64,000 bases of DNA from Streptomyces flaveus (GCF_014647675.1 NZ_BMPQ01000002.1:365171-429170), one strand, 5' to 3'. Positions 41,424-50,354 are shown, counted from the stretch's first letter. Notes: generated by a model from the sequence alone, not told the origin. Made by a program: numbers and translations.

Positions 41424-41464
41424 CCGCCCGGACAGCAGGGGTACGCCCCTTGCTGTCCGGGCGG
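41424..41464. promoter_or_regulatory. Very long hairpin upstream of the Asp hydroxylase gene
   Basis: An 18-bp arm (41424-41441) pairs with 41446-41464 around a TACG loop, with one bulged T. It has no T-run and ends 38 bp before the start codon. It could be a factor-dependent terminator for the ECF gene, an attenuator or an operator. Confidence 0.75.
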
Positions 41465-41502
41465 GGAATCGGACCTTGGACCTCGGAATCCTGGAGATAT
41501 CT

Positions 41503-42255
41503 ATGACACCGGAGATAGAGAACGCCTTCGCCGCGATTCGGGACAAGTACGGATCGGAATCGATCGTGCGGGTCGAGGAGATGCTGGAGGCGAAGACTCG
41601 GCAACGGCATCCCCTGCAGAAGGGCGCCAAATGGGTCATGCCGGGAATTTCTCAGCAGCCCTGGCACGATCCGTACGGGCACCCTGAACTGATCCCGGTG
41701 GTCCACGCGTTGGAAGCGAATCACGCCTCGATCAAGGCCGAGCTGGAAACCGCCTGGACGGCCCGCCGGAACGCGTTCTCGGACTACGAGCACTACCTCA
41801 CACGCCAGCAGGACTGGCAGGCCCTGTATTTATTCCGCAAGGGCGCGCTGGTCGAGGAGTCGGCCGATACCGTTCCCACCGCGTTCAAGGTGCTGAAGGA
41901 ACACGCCGTTGATACGGAGAAGATCTGCCCTCTCCTGGAGTGCCACTTCTCAACACTCCTGCCCGGCGCGGCGATCGCCCCTCACTGCGACCTGTGGAAC
42001 TTCAGCATCAACCTGCATCTCGCCGTCGACATCCCGGAAGGGTGCGGCATCACGGTCGCGGGCGAGAGCCGTTCCTGGGACGAGGGCAAGTGCCTGCTCT
42101 TCGACTACTCCTTCGAGCACGAAGCGTGGAACCGCGGGGTCCGCCCGCGTACCTGCCTGCTCGTCGACCTCTGGCACCCGGACACCACCGTCCCCGAGCG
42201 GGCGGCGCTCGTCGCGCTCATCACCGAGATCCGCAAACTGATGGGCGAAGCTTGA
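41503..42255 (+). CDS. Aspartyl/asparaginyl beta-hydroxylase family protein
   Basis: A 250-residue Fe(II)/2-oxoglutarate dioxygenase of the AspH family. The iron ligands are the His in IAPHCDLWN and the His in DYSFEHEAWNRG. The 2-oxoglutarate-binding Arg is in RPRTCLLVDLWHPD; these match mammalian AspH closely. The ATG follows GGAG by 6 nt. Bacterial members hydroxylate amino acids or peptide-bound residues, often in natural-product clusters. Its position between the ECF gene and the PCu(A)C gene suggests a role in the copper or isonitrile pathway, but no substrate can be named. Confidence 0.85.
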   Translation: MTPEIENAFAAIRDKYGSESIVRVEEMLEAKTRQRHPLQKGAKWVMPGISQQPWHDPYGHPELIPVVHALEANHASIKAELETAWTARRNAFSDYEHYLTRQQDWQALYLFRKGALVEESADTVPTAFKVLKEHAVDTEKICPLLECHFSTLLPGAAIAPHCDLWNFSINLHLAVDIPEGCGITVAGESRSWDEGKCLLFDYSFEHEAWNRGVRPRTCLLVDLWHPDTTVPERAALVALITEIRKLMGEA

Positions 42256-42272
42256 GCGAGCGCCGTCCGTCA

Positions 42273-42803
42273 TCACAGCGGGCCCGGGCTTACCGTCACC
42301 GCGGTGGCCTTGACCTGGCCGGAGTTCCGGAACCACAGGATGAAGCGCACCTTTTTCCCAAGTTCCAGCTTCGGTGGGTCAAGGACTGCCACCTTGATGG
42401 TGGACGGGTCCATGCGCAGGCTGCCGCCGGCAGGAACGGTGACGGGGCCGATGGGCTCCGTGTCGTTCTCGCCGTTCTCTGTGACCGTGCGGGCGAGCAT
42501 GGTGAGCCCGAGGTCCACGGATGAGACCGACTCCAAGGTGTCCTTGGCGCCACCCGTGTTACGGATGTAGAAGAAGGCTGTGGTGATGGCGGCGCCGGTC
42601 GGCTGGAAGACACGGCCGTCGCTGACGCTGATGTTCTCGGGTGGATCGCCGGCCGCCCCGGTTGCCGTGTAGGCGGAGAGCAGCAGAAGAACTGCCGCGC
42701 ACGTGCCGGTCGGTACCAGCGCGGAACGCACGGCGCCGGATGTGGCCAGGCGCCGCCACAGCGGGGCGGGGCGTTCAGCGGACGCTGCTGACGCTGAGGT
42801 CAT
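42273..42803 (-). CDS. PCu(A)C-like periplasmic copper protein (copy A)
   Basis: A 176-residue protein with a hydrophobic N-terminal helix, probably uncleaved, and an extracytoplasmic PCu(A)C/DUF461-like beta-sandwich (FFYIRNTGGAKDTL, VTVPAGGSLRM, LGKKVRFILWF). PCu(A)C proteins carry Cu(I) to oxidases by a His/Met set (H-x10-M-x21-H-x-M). The His residues of that set are absent here, so metal binding is doubtful or different. It overlaps the copA end by 29 bp, with GAAGGA before its ATG. Confidence 0.7.
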   Translation of the reverse strand: MTSASAASAERPAPLWRRLATSGAVRSALVPTGTCAAVLLLLSAYTATGAAGDPPENISVSDGRVFQPTGAAITTAFFYIRNTGGAKDTLESVSSVDLGLTMLARTVTENGENDTEPIGPVTVPAGGSLRMDPSTIKVAVLDPPKLELGKKVRFILWFRNSGQVKATAVTVSPGPL

Positions 42804-45126
42804 CGGTTTCCTTCCGGGGACGGGTGTCGTCGGTGCCTTCCGCGTGACCGGAGTCCAGTGGAACCGCCTGGTAGGCCCGCAGCCGCAGGCTGTTGGCGAC
42901 CACGAGGACGGAGCTGGCGGACATCGCCACGGCGGCGAACATCGGGTTGAGCCAACCGGTGGCTGCCAGCGGGACGGTGACCACGTTGTAGCCGAAGGCC
43001 CAGATGAGGTTGGCCCGGATGGTGGTCAGGGTTCTGCGGGTGAGCCGTACCGCCTCCACGACGGCCTGCATGTCCTCCCGTACGAGGGTGATGTCGGCCG
43101 CGCCGATCGCCGCGTCGGTTCCGCTGCCCATGGCGATGCCCAGGTCGGCCGAGGCCAGGGCGGCGGCGTCGTTGACGCCGTCGCCGATGACCGCTACGCG
43201 CCGTCCGTCTGCCCGTAGCATCGCGACGATGTCCGCCTTGCCCTCCGGGGTGATCCCGGCGTGCACCTCGTCGATGCCCACCTGCTCGGCCACGGCGTGG
43301 GCGGCCGCCGGACCGTCGCCGGTCACCAGGATCGGCTCGATTCCGAGCACCTGTAGTTGGAATACGGCGTGCTCGCTGGAGGGCCGCAGGCTGTCGCCGA
43401 CGGCGAGGACGGCGATGGGGCGGCCGTCCACTTCGACGACCACAGCGGTGTGCGCGGCGGCTTCGGCGCGGTCCAGGGCCTGCCGCAGCTTGTCGGGCAG
43501 TACGGTGTCGGGCCGCGGGCGCCCCACGGAGACCTCGCGACCGTCGACCCGGCCGCACACCCCGGACCCGGCCACGGCCCGGAAACCGGTCACTGGTGGC
43601 AGCGGCGCGCCGTCCGTGGCACGGCGCGCGGCGGCGACGACAGCCCGGCCGATGGGGTGTTCGGAGCCGTACTCGACCGCTCCGGCCAGCCGCAAAACCT
43701 GTGCTGCGTCCTCGTCGGCGGCACTTACGGTCGTCTCGAGGAGCGTCATGTGGCCGGTGGTGAGGGTGCCCGTTTTGTCGAAGACCACGGTATCGACGCG
43801 CTGCAGCCGCTCCAGCGCCTCGGGCCCCCGGATGAGCACGCCGAGCTGAGCACCGCGCCCGGTGGCCGCCAGGAAGGCAGTCGGCGTGGCCAGGCCGAGC
43901 GCGCAGGGGCAGGCGACGACGAGTACGGCCACCGCTGCCGTGACGGCCGACTCACCGTCCGCCCCGGCACCGAGCCAGAAGCCCAGCACCGTGCACGCCA
44001 CCGCGACGATGGCGGGCACGAAGACACCCGCGACGGAGTCGGCGAGCCGCTGGATGCGGGCCTTGCCCGCCTGGGCGTCGGTCACCAGCTGAGTGATCCG
44101 GGCAAGCTGGGTGTCGGCACCGACCGCGGTGGCGCGGACCACGAGCAGCCCGCCGGCGTTGACGGCGGCGCCCACCACGGCGGATCCCGGGCTCACCTCC
44201 ACGGGGGCACTCTCACCGGTGACCAAGGACAGATCCAGAGCGGAGCTGCCCTCGGCCACGACCCCGTCCGTGGCGACCTTCTCTCCCGGCCGCACCACGA
44301 ACTCCTGCCCCACACGGAGTTCGGAGATCGGGACTCGGCGGCTACCTCCGCCCTCCCTCAACTCGACGTCCTTGGCCCCGAGTTCGGCGAGCGCGCGCAG
44401 TGCCGATCCCGTGCCGTGCTTGGCCCGCGCCTCCAAGTACCGGCCGGCGAGCACGAAGAGCGGCACGCTCACCGCCGCTTCCAGGTACAGGTGGGCGGTA
44501 CCGGCCTCGGCGCCGGGCAGCAGGTCGAACGGCATGCGCATGCCCGGTTCTCCCGCGCCCCCGAAGTACAGCGCGTATCCGGACCATAAGAAGGACGCGA
44601 CCACCCCGAGGGAGACCAGGGTGTCCATGGTCGCCGCAGCGTGGCGCAGCCCGTTCAACGCCCGCTGGTGGAACGGCCACGCGCTCCACAGCACGACCAC
44701 CATGGTGAGGTTGAAGCACACCCACTGCCAGTAGTCGAACTGCAGGGCCGGGACCATGGACAGCACCAGTACGGGCACCGACAGCATCGTCGTGATCCGC
44801 AGCCGGGCCCGCTCGCTCGCGCCGGCAGCGGCCTCCGGCCGCTGGTCCGACGCCTCTTGGCTTTCCGGGGCGGCGGGCGCCGGCGGCAACTCGGCGGTGT
44901 AGCCGGCCTTCTCGACTGTGGAGATCAGCTCCTGCGAGGTCACCACCGCAGGATGGGAGATCCGGGCCCGCCCTGTGGCCAGGTTGACCGTCGCCGTCAC
45001 GCCCTCGACCCGTCCCAGCTTCTTCTCCACCCGCCCCACGCAGGCGGCACACGTCATCCCGCCGACCATCAGATCGGTGGTCACCAAGGAGCCGTCCTGC
45101 GCCGGACGGTGGTCGGCGGACGTCAT
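42775..45126 (-). CDS. copA: Copper-translocating P-type ATPase (CopA type)
   Basis: A 783-residue P1B-ATPase. There is one N-terminal HMA domain with the Cu(I)-binding MTCAACV motif. The transmembrane metal site is ACPCALGLATPT (CPC). Actuator LVTGESAPVEV, phosphorylation site DKTGTLTTG, the HP dipeptide in YGSEHPIGRA and hinge GDGVNDAAAL are all present. This is a complete Cu(I) exporter. The ATG follows GGAGGG and overlaps the stop of the small membrane protein upstream (ATGA). Transcription order is small protein, copA, PCu(A)C gene. A CsoR-like site lies before the operon. Confidence 0.95.
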   Translation of the reverse strand: MTSADHRPAQDGSLVTTDLMVGGMTCAACVGRVEKKLGRVEGVTATVNLATGRARISHPAVVTSQELISTVEKAGYTAELPPAPAAPESQEASDQRPEAAAGASERARLRITTMLSVPVLVLSMVPALQFDYWQWVCFNLTMVVVLWSAWPFHQRALNGLRHAAATMDTLVSLGVVASFLWSGYALYFGGAGEPGMRMPFDLLPGAEAGTAHLYLEAAVSVPLFVLAGRYLEARAKHGTGSALRALAELGAKDVELREGGGSRRVPISELRVGQEFVVRPGEKVATDGVVAEGSSALDLSLVTGESAPVEVSPGSAVVGAAVNAGGLLVVRATAVGADTQLARITQLVTDAQAGKARIQRLADSVAGVFVPAIVAVACTVLGFWLGAGADGESAVTAAVAVLVVACPCALGLATPTAFLAATGRGAQLGVLIRGPEALERLQRVDTVVFDKTGTLTTGHMTLLETTVSAADEDAAQVLRLAGAVEYGSEHPIGRAVVAAARRATDGAPLPPVTGFRAVAGSGVCGRVDGREVSVGRPRPDTVLPDKLRQALDRAEAAAHTAVVVEVDGRPIAVLAVGDSLRPSSEHAVFQLQVLGIEPILVTGDGPAAAHAVAEQVGIDEVHAGITPEGKADIVAMLRADGRRVAVIGDGVNDAAALASADLGIAMGSGTDAAIGAADITLVREDMQAVVEAVRLTRRTLTTIRANLIWAFGYNVVTVPLAATGWLNPMFAAVAMSASSVLVVANSLRLRAYQAVPLDSGHAEGTDDTRPRKETDDLSVSSVR

Positions 45127-45356
45127 CGGCCCTCCTGCACGGCGCGGTCCACGGCGCCCATGCCATGCATGTCTGACATTCCCGGCTCTCCAGGACCTGC
45201 CGGGTTTTCCACAGTCCGGTGCATTCCCGGCGCCACAGGACCCGCCATGCGTCCAACGGCATACGAAACAGCCGTCAGCGAGCACAGGAGGAAGATGAAC
45301 CCCAGCAAAACAGGGGGCACGACGAAACTTCGCTTTTGGGTATCGGTTGACGGCAT
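45123..45356 (-). CDS. Small membrane protein with Met/His tail, upstream of copA
   Basis: A 77-residue protein. A short basic N-terminus precedes one helix (VVPPVLLGFIFLLCSLTAVSYAV) and an outside tail rich in Met, His, Gly and Pro (VAPGMHRT, GMSDMHGMGAVD). The ATG at 45356 follows GGAGG by 7 nt and is preferred to longer readings. Translational coupling to copA (ATGA) implies joint function, such as receiving copper from the pump or sensing it. No family is recognised. Confidence 0.7.
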   Translation of the reverse strand: MPSTDTQKRSFVVPPVLLGFIFLLCSLTAVSYAVGRMAGPVAPGMHRTVENPAGPGEPGMSDMHGMGAVDRAVQEGR

Positions 45357-45396
45357 CAGGGTGCCTCCACGCTCTGCCATGAACTCCTCATGCCAC

Positions 45397-45417
45397 ATAC
45401 CGTACGGGGGTACCCAG
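45397..45417 (-). promoter_or_regulatory. Candidate CsoR-type copper operator
   Basis: On the minus strand the site reads GGGTACCCCCGTACGGTAT. It has the TACCCCC...GGTA character of CsoR operators that control copper efflux genes in Streptomyces. It lies about 40 bp before the start of the small protein–copA operon. No csoR gene is in the window. Confidence 0.5.
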
Positions 45418-45964
45418 AGGAATCGCCACCCAGACAGCGTGATGAAAAATATCGGCGCCACCGGGAACCAGGACAACTTCCCGTCCGACTACCAGAAAAG
45501 GCCCTTTTTCATTCACGGCGGAGGGACCAGTTCCGCACCCCCATAGGAGAGCTATGACACGGCGTCAATTCGATTAAATTAGCAGGCGAACTGGTCATCT
45601 ATTCAACTTCCAGCCGCCCCTCGCGTGGCCGAAAAAAGCAGGTTTGGTTGAGTCATCGCCATCGGCCGGCCGCACAGGAAAATCACAGCCAAGACGGCCT
45701 TGAGTCCCGGGAGGGCCACGATTCCTGGGATATCGACTCCCGACATCAGGAAAGGGTCACCCCGGGCGACCGACTCTCCCACGGTTCCGTCGTACGCACG
45801 AGCGAGTCCAACAACCGGAATCTGAGCCAGTCCAAAAACGGGGGGAGATGGCTTGTCGCAGTGCACGGAGTGAGCCACGATCCAGGACGAGCCGCGCTCC
45901 AGGCGGGTGATTCACAGCCCGAGGGCCGGCGAATTCGATACGCAGCACATGCTCAAAGTCGCTG
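45418..45964. other. Divergent gap between copper operon and isonitrile cluster
   Basis: This ~0.55 kb stretch has no convincing gene. Two short opposing frames near 45603-45998 lack family features and codon bias. The DNA is less GC-rich around 45420-45620. It should hold promoters for the leftward copper operon and the rightward biosynthetic operon. Confidence 0.5.
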
Positions 45965-45989
45965 CCGCTGCGATCACCTATCGCAGCGG
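45965..45989. promoter_or_regulatory. Palindromic operator upstream of the isonitrile operon
   Basis: CCGCTGCGAT (45965-45974) and ATCGCAGCGG (45980-45989) are perfect inverted repeats with a 5-nt spacer. The site lies 63 bp before the MFS gene, the first gene of the rightward cluster. A dimeric regulator is likely to bind it. Which one cannot be told from the sequence. Confidence 0.7.
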
Positions 45990-46052
45990 TGCACGTGAAA
46001 CAAGGGATCCGCCGCGCACCGCCTGGTGGACCTCAAGGGGGATTGTCCGGAA

Positions 46053-47456
46053 ATGTCTGCACTGAAGTCGCCATCCGCTCCGCCGCGCCAACGTCTCGGA
46101 CTGCCCCTGCTCGTCCTGGCCACCGCGCAATTGGTCATCTCGCTCGACTTCAACATCGTCTACGTCGCCCTCCCCAGCATCGGCAGCGGGCTCGGCTTCT
46201 CCGGCCAGGACCTCCAATGGGTGGTCAGCGCCTATGTCGTGGCCACCGGGGGGTTCCTCCTGCTCGGAGGACGGGCCACCGACCTGCTCGGAAGACGCCG
46301 GATCTTCATCCTCGCCGCGCTGCTGTACGCCCTCTCCTCACTGGTGGGCGGGCTGTCCGGCTCCGCCGGCGTCCTCGTCGCGGTGCGCGCCATCCAGGGC
46401 ATCGGCGGCGCCCTGCTGTTTCCCGCCACCCTCTCCCTGATCAACACGCTCTACGACGAGGGCCCGAGCCGTAACCGGGCACTGGCCGTATGGGGAGCCG
46501 CCGGAGCGGGCGGACTGTGCTTCGGCTCACTGCTGGGCGGGGTACTCGTGGACGCCTTCGGCTGGCCGTCGGTGTTCATCGTCAACATCCCCCTGGCCGG
46601 AGGAATCGCGCTGGCCGGTGCGCTTCTCTTCCCCGCCGACGGGCCGCTGTCCCGGCAACGGGATTTCGACCTCCTCGGCGCCCTGACCGCCACCTCAGGG
46701 ATCACGCTGCTGGTCTTCGTCCTCGTCCACGCACCCGAAGCCGGCTGGGGCAGCAGCAGCGTCCTGATCTGCGCGGCCCTCTCCGTCGTCCTGCTGTCGC
46801 TCTTCGCCCTCATCGAGGCGCGTACCAGCGATCCCCTCACACCGACACGGATGTTCGCCCACCGCAGCCTGGTCGGCGCCATGGCCCTGACCGCGCTGTT
46901 CAGCGCCACGTTCAGCTCCGTCCCCTACTTCCTGACCCTGTACTTCCAGACGGTGCACGGCTACAGCGCGTTGGGCACCGGACTCGCCTTCCTCGTCCCC
47001 GCCGTCGTTGTCGCCGCCGGAACACAGGCAGGGGAGAAAGCCGTGTCCGCCCTCGGGGTACGGACCACCATGCTGGGCGGCATGGCCGTGGGGGCTGTCG
47101 GCGCGCTGCTCCTGGCCGTCGCTCTCACCGACGACGGCTCGTACGTGCGCCTGCTGCCGGGCATCGTGCTGCTGAGCCTCGGCCAGGGCGCCGCCTGGAC
47201 CGGAATGTGGGTCGCGGCTGCGGCCGGTGTCGCCCCCGGCGACCAGGGCATCGCCTCCGGCATGGCATCGACCACGCTGCAGGTGGGCGGCGCCGTGGGC
47301 CTGGCCGTCCTGGTCGCCGTCGCCAATACCGGAGACCATGACCTCTCCGGCTCCGAGCTGCTCGACGCGGTCCGTGACGCCATGTATGTCATCGCCGCCG
47401 GAATCTGTCTCGGCGCCGTGGCCATCCTCACGCTCCGCAGGCGCTCCCACCGGTAG
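46053..47456 (+). CDS. MFS transporter (DHA2 type), probable isonitrile exporter
   Basis: A 467-residue major facilitator with about 14 transmembrane helices. The DHA2 landmarks are the motif A loop GGRATDLLGRRRIF, RAIQGIGGALLFPATLSLI and WPSVFIVNIPLAGG. DHA2 pumps use proton motive force to expel drugs and self-made metabolites. As first gene of the isonitrile operon it probably exports the product. A start at 46026 is possible but less typical. Confidence 0.88.
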   Translation: MSALKSPSAPPRQRLGLPLLVLATAQLVISLDFNIVYVALPSIGSGLGFSGQDLQWVVSAYVVATGGFLLLGGRATDLLGRRRIFILAALLYALSSLVGGLSGSAGVLVAVRAIQGIGGALLFPATLSLINTLYDEGPSRNRALAVWGAAGAGGLCFGSLLGGVLVDAFGWPSVFIVNIPLAGGIALAGALLFPADGPLSRQRDFDLLGALTATSGITLLVFVLVHAPEAGWGSSSVLICAALSVVLLSLFALIEARTSDPLTPTRMFAHRSLVGAMALTALFSATFSSVPYFLTLYFQTVHGYSALGTGLAFLVPAVVVAAGTQAGEKAVSALGVRTTMLGGMAVGAVGALLLAVALTDDGSYVRLLPGIVLLSLGQGAAWTGMWVAAAAGVAPGDQGIASGMASTTLQVGGAVGLAVLVAVANTGDHDLSGSELLDAVRDAMYVIAAGICLGAVAILTLRRRSHR

Positions 47457-47573
47457 AGGCCGCCGCGCTCCACCCGGTCGGCCCGGCACCGCCCTGCCCG
47501 CAGCCCCCCTCCCTGCTGTCTCTGAGCACCCCCGCATCCGCACCCCAGAGCACGACAACGAGGAGACACCGCT

Positions 47574-48668
47574 GTGCCCAGCATGCCCGCACGCCCGCTC
47601 AACCCCTACGATCCGCCGCCACCCGCACCGCAGGAGCGGTCAGCCGTCCTGTGCGGGCTGGCCGGCTGGGTTCCCCCGCATGTCGTGACCAACGAGGAAC
47701 TGTCCCGGCGGCTCGACACCAGCGACGACTGGATCCGGACCCGGACCGGGATCAGCCGACGGCACTTCGCCGAGCCCGGCCAGGCGACCTCGGACCTGGC
47801 GGTGGAGGCCGGCCGCCGCGCTCTGCTCTCCGCAGGCACGGAAGCCGCGGACGCGGTCATCGTCGCCACCACGACCCCGGACCGCTCCTGCCCGGCCACC
47901 GCCCCACTCGTCGCCACCAGACTGGGCCTGACGGAAGCGGCGGCATTCGACATCAGCGCCGTCTGCACCGGATTCGTCTACGGACTGGCCTCGGCCGCCG
48001 GTCTGATTGCCGCCGGTGTGGCCGAACGCGTCCTGCTCATAGGCGCGGACACCTACTCCACGATCGTCGACCCGCAGGACCGCGCCAACGCGATCATCTT
48101 CGGGGACGGGGCCGGAGCTGTCGTCCTGCGGGCCGGGCGCCCAGACGAGCCCGGCGCCGTCGGCCACTTCGACCTCGGCAGCGACGGCACCGGGGAAGAA
48201 TTGATCATGGTGGCCGCCGGCGGCTCCCGGCAGCGCTCGACGCCGGGCGACGTGGGCCCGCAGGACCACCACTTCTCGATGCAGGGCAAAGAGGTCTACC
48301 GGCATGCGGTCACACGTATGGCGGCCTCGGCGCGCACCGCACTCGCCCTGGCCGACTACAAGGCCGACGACATCGACCACTTCGTTCCCCACCAGGCGAA
48401 TCTGCGCATCCTGCGTTCGGTGGCGGAAGACCTCGGACTGCCCCCGGAACGCTGTGTGTCCAACGTCGAGTCGGTGGGCAACACAGGCGCCGCATCCATC
48501 CCCCTCGCCCTGGCCGACGCGGCCTCTCACCAGACCATCCAGCAGGGGGAGCGCGTCCTGCTCACCGCGTTCGGAGGCGGTCTCACCTGGGGCTCCTGCC
48601 TCCTGAGCTGGCCCGCCCTCTCCCAGATCAGCCGTCCGTACGACAGAGGAGGAGTACCCGCATCATGA
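47574..48668 (+). CDS. FabH-like ketosynthase III
   Basis: A 364-residue KAS III enzyme. The catalytic triad is Cys in SAVCTGFVYG, His in VPHQANLRIL and Asn in VGNTGAASIPLAL. It starts at GTG after GAGGAG (8-nt spacing) and overlaps the following ACP gene by 4 bp. KAS III enzymes begin a fatty chain by joining an acyl-CoA starter to malonyl-ACP. It is not part of the minimal five-gene isonitrile lipopeptide set. It may supply an acyl chain or 3-carbon-extended substrate to the pathway. Confidence 0.9.
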   Translation: MPSMPARPLNPYDPPPPAPQERSAVLCGLAGWVPPHVVTNEELSRRLDTSDDWIRTRTGISRRHFAEPGQATSDLAVEAGRRALLSAGTEAADAVIVATTTPDRSCPATAPLVATRLGLTEAAAFDISAVCTGFVYGLASAAGLIAAGVAERVLLIGADTYSTIVDPQDRANAIIFGDGAGAVVLRAGRPDEPGAVGHFDLGSDGTGEELIMVAAGGSRQRSTPGDVGPQDHHFSMQGKEVYRHAVTRMAASARTALALADYKADDIDHFVPHQANLRILRSVAEDLGLPPERCVSNVESVGNTGAASIPLALADAASHQTIQQGERVLLTAFGGGLTWGSCLLSWPALSQISRPYDRGGVPAS

Positions 48669-48901
48669 GCACCACCTATGACCAACTGGTCGCGATCCTC
48701 GCGAAGTTGCACGATGCGCCCCCTGACCGGATCGGCCCGGACGTCACTTTCGCCGGGCTGGACGTCGACTCGCTGACCATGGTCGAGATCAGCATGCGCA
48801 TCGAACGCGACCTCGGCGTCACCGTCGAGGACAACGAACTCCAGGAGGACCTCACCCTGGACGCGACCGCCAAGCTGATCGACTCGAAACTCGCCCAGTA
48901 A
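48665..48901 (+). CDS. Acyl carrier protein (first)
   Basis: A 78-residue ACP. The phosphopantetheine Ser lies in [13 protein letters not shown]. It is coupled to the ketosynthase (ATGA) and so probably carries its product. A second ACP, at 52067, belongs to the Sco-type core, so the cluster has two carrier proteins. Confidence 0.93.
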   Translation: MSTTYDQLVAILAKLHDAPPDRIGPDVTFAGLDVDSLTMVEISMRIERDLGVTVEDNELQEDLTLDATAKLIDSKLAQ

Positions 48902-48927
48902 CCGTCCCAAACGGAAAGCGGAGAACC

Positions 48928-49815
48928 GTGGAAATCAAGGCACAGGCTGGCAAGGAAATCGGCGCCGCCGTCGAGGGATTCGACTACGCCACCGCCTCAC
49001 CGGCGGACTTCGAGAAGCTCAAGGAGACGGTCTATTCCAAGAAGATCGCGGTCCTGAAGAACCAGGACCTGACGCCGCAGCAGTTTCTCGAACTCGGCAA
49101 GTTGCTGGGCCGTCCGGAGACCTACTACGAGCCCATGTACAAGCACCCCGAGGTCGAGGAGATATTCGTCTCCTCCAATGTACCGAAGGACGGAAAGCAG
49201 ATAGGCGTGCCGAAGACCGGAAAATTCTGGCACGCCGACTACCAGTTCATGCCGGACCCGTTCGGCCTCACCCTCATCTACCCGCAGGTGATACCCGAGA
49301 AGAACCGGGGCACCTACTTCATCGACATGGGGAAGGCGTACGAGAGGCTCCCCGAGGAGCTCAAGAAGGAACTCGCGGGAACCTACTGCCGGCACTCGGT
49401 TCGCAAGTACTTCAAGATCCGTCCGCACGATGTGTACCGGCCGATCTCCGAGATCATCGACGAGGTCGAGACGAAGACCCCTGCCGTCGTCAAGCCGACC
49501 ACCTTCACCCACCCCATGACCGGCGAAACGGTCCTCTACATCAGCGAGGGCTTCACCGTCGGCATCGAGGACGAGGACGGCAAGCCGCTGGAGAGGGACC
49601 TGCTCCACGAGCTCTTCGAGGCCACCGGGCAACTCGACGACACCTTCGCCCACAGCAACATCCACCTGCAGAGTTTCGAGAAGGGTGACTTGCTGGTCTG
49701 GGACAACCGCAGCCTCATCCACCGGGCCCGGCACACCACCACGCCCGAGCCGACGGTCTCCTTCCGGCTGACCGTCCACGACGAGCGCAAGCTCTACGAC
49801 GAGGCCGCGGCATGA
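48928..49815 (+). CDS. scoE: Isonitrile-forming non-haem iron oxidase (ScoE type)
   Basis: A 295-residue TauD-fold Fe(II)/2-oxoglutarate enzyme. ScoE converts 3-((carboxymethyl)amino) fatty acid to the 3-isocyano acid by oxidation and decarboxylation (Rv0097 in M. tuberculosis). Iron ligands His102, Asp104 and His265 are seen. From memory of ScoE numbering (His132, Asp134, His295; Tyr96, Tyr97, Arg157, Lys193, His299, Arg310), a constant offset of 30 predicts Tyr66, Tyr67, Arg127, Lys163, His269 and Arg280. Every one is present. General taurine dioxygenases would not keep this set. GTG start; overlaps the thioesterase gene by 4 bp. Confidence 0.92.
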   Translation: MEIKAQAGKEIGAAVEGFDYATASPADFEKLKETVYSKKIAVLKNQDLTPQQFLELGKLLGRPETYYEPMYKHPEVEEIFVSSNVPKDGKQIGVPKTGKFWHADYQFMPDPFGLTLIYPQVIPEKNRGTYFIDMGKAYERLPEELKKELAGTYCRHSVRKYFKIRPHDVYRPISEIIDEVETKTPAVVKPTTFTHPMTGETVLYISEGFTVGIEDEDGKPLERDLLHELFEATGQLDDTFAHSNIHLQSFEKGDLLVWDNRSLIHRARHTTTPEPTVSFRLTVHDERKLYDEAAA

Positions 49816-50354
49816 GCGCAAAGGCCGCCGTACGACTGGCTTCGCCAGCACAGGACTTCGAAAGCGACGACGAACTCCTGGTTCAGGTACTGAGGCCGTA
49901 CAAGGCGAACTGCAAGTATCTGAAATCCGCGTCGGTCAGCTCACAGTCCGGTCGCGTGACGGCGCAGTGCGAATTTTCCATCCCGGAATCCTGCTACATC
50001 GACGACACCGGCCATCTCAACGCGGTCGAAGTCAACATCAGCTACAACCAGATGATGTACTACGCCGTCGCCAAGTCGGTAAAAGAGGGCCTGCTGGAAG
50101 ACTTCAAGTCGTGGACCCTGGACGACTACTGGCGGCATCAGCTCCCGGACATCCTCATCGCCCGGTTCGGCGGCAATTTCCGGCGCCCCATCAACGCCCG
50201 TTCTTTCTCCGGAGAGATCGAATTCCTGTCGGTGGGACGGCGGTCACCCGGCGGAAATCCGCTGATTGTCGCCGACACCTCCTACCGGTACTGGGACAGC
50301 GCGGGCGGCCGATGCGACGGCGAAGTGAAGCTCGCCATCGTGAACGGACCGTAA
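49812..50354 (+). CDS. scoD: FcoT/ScoD-type thioesterase
   Basis: A 180-residue hot-dog protein like mycobacterial FcoT (Rv0098) and ScoD. The [16 protein letters not shown] opening and [21 protein letters not shown] are family-like. ScoD enzymes add glycine to an alpha,beta-unsaturated acyl-ACP and release the carboxymethylamino acid that ScoE oxidises. The start overlaps scoE, consistent with this hand-over. Confidence 0.87.
   Translation: MSAKAAVRLASPAQDFESDDELLVQVLRPYKANCKYLKSASVSSQSGRVTAQCEFSIPESCYIDDTGHLNAVEVNISYNQMMYYAVAKSVKEGLLEDFKSWTLDDYWRHQLPDILIARFGGNFRRPINARSFSGEIEFLSVGRRSPGGNPLIVADTSYRYWDSAGGRCDGEVKLAIVNGP

Noticed and set aside
45603..45998. Two opposing short frames in the divergent gap
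   Set aside because: No ribosome binding site, domain or codon bias; treated as non-coding.
48928..49815. Taurine dioxygenase (TauD) for sulfur use
   Set aside because: Same fold, but the residue set and neighbours match ScoE and no sulfonate genes are near.
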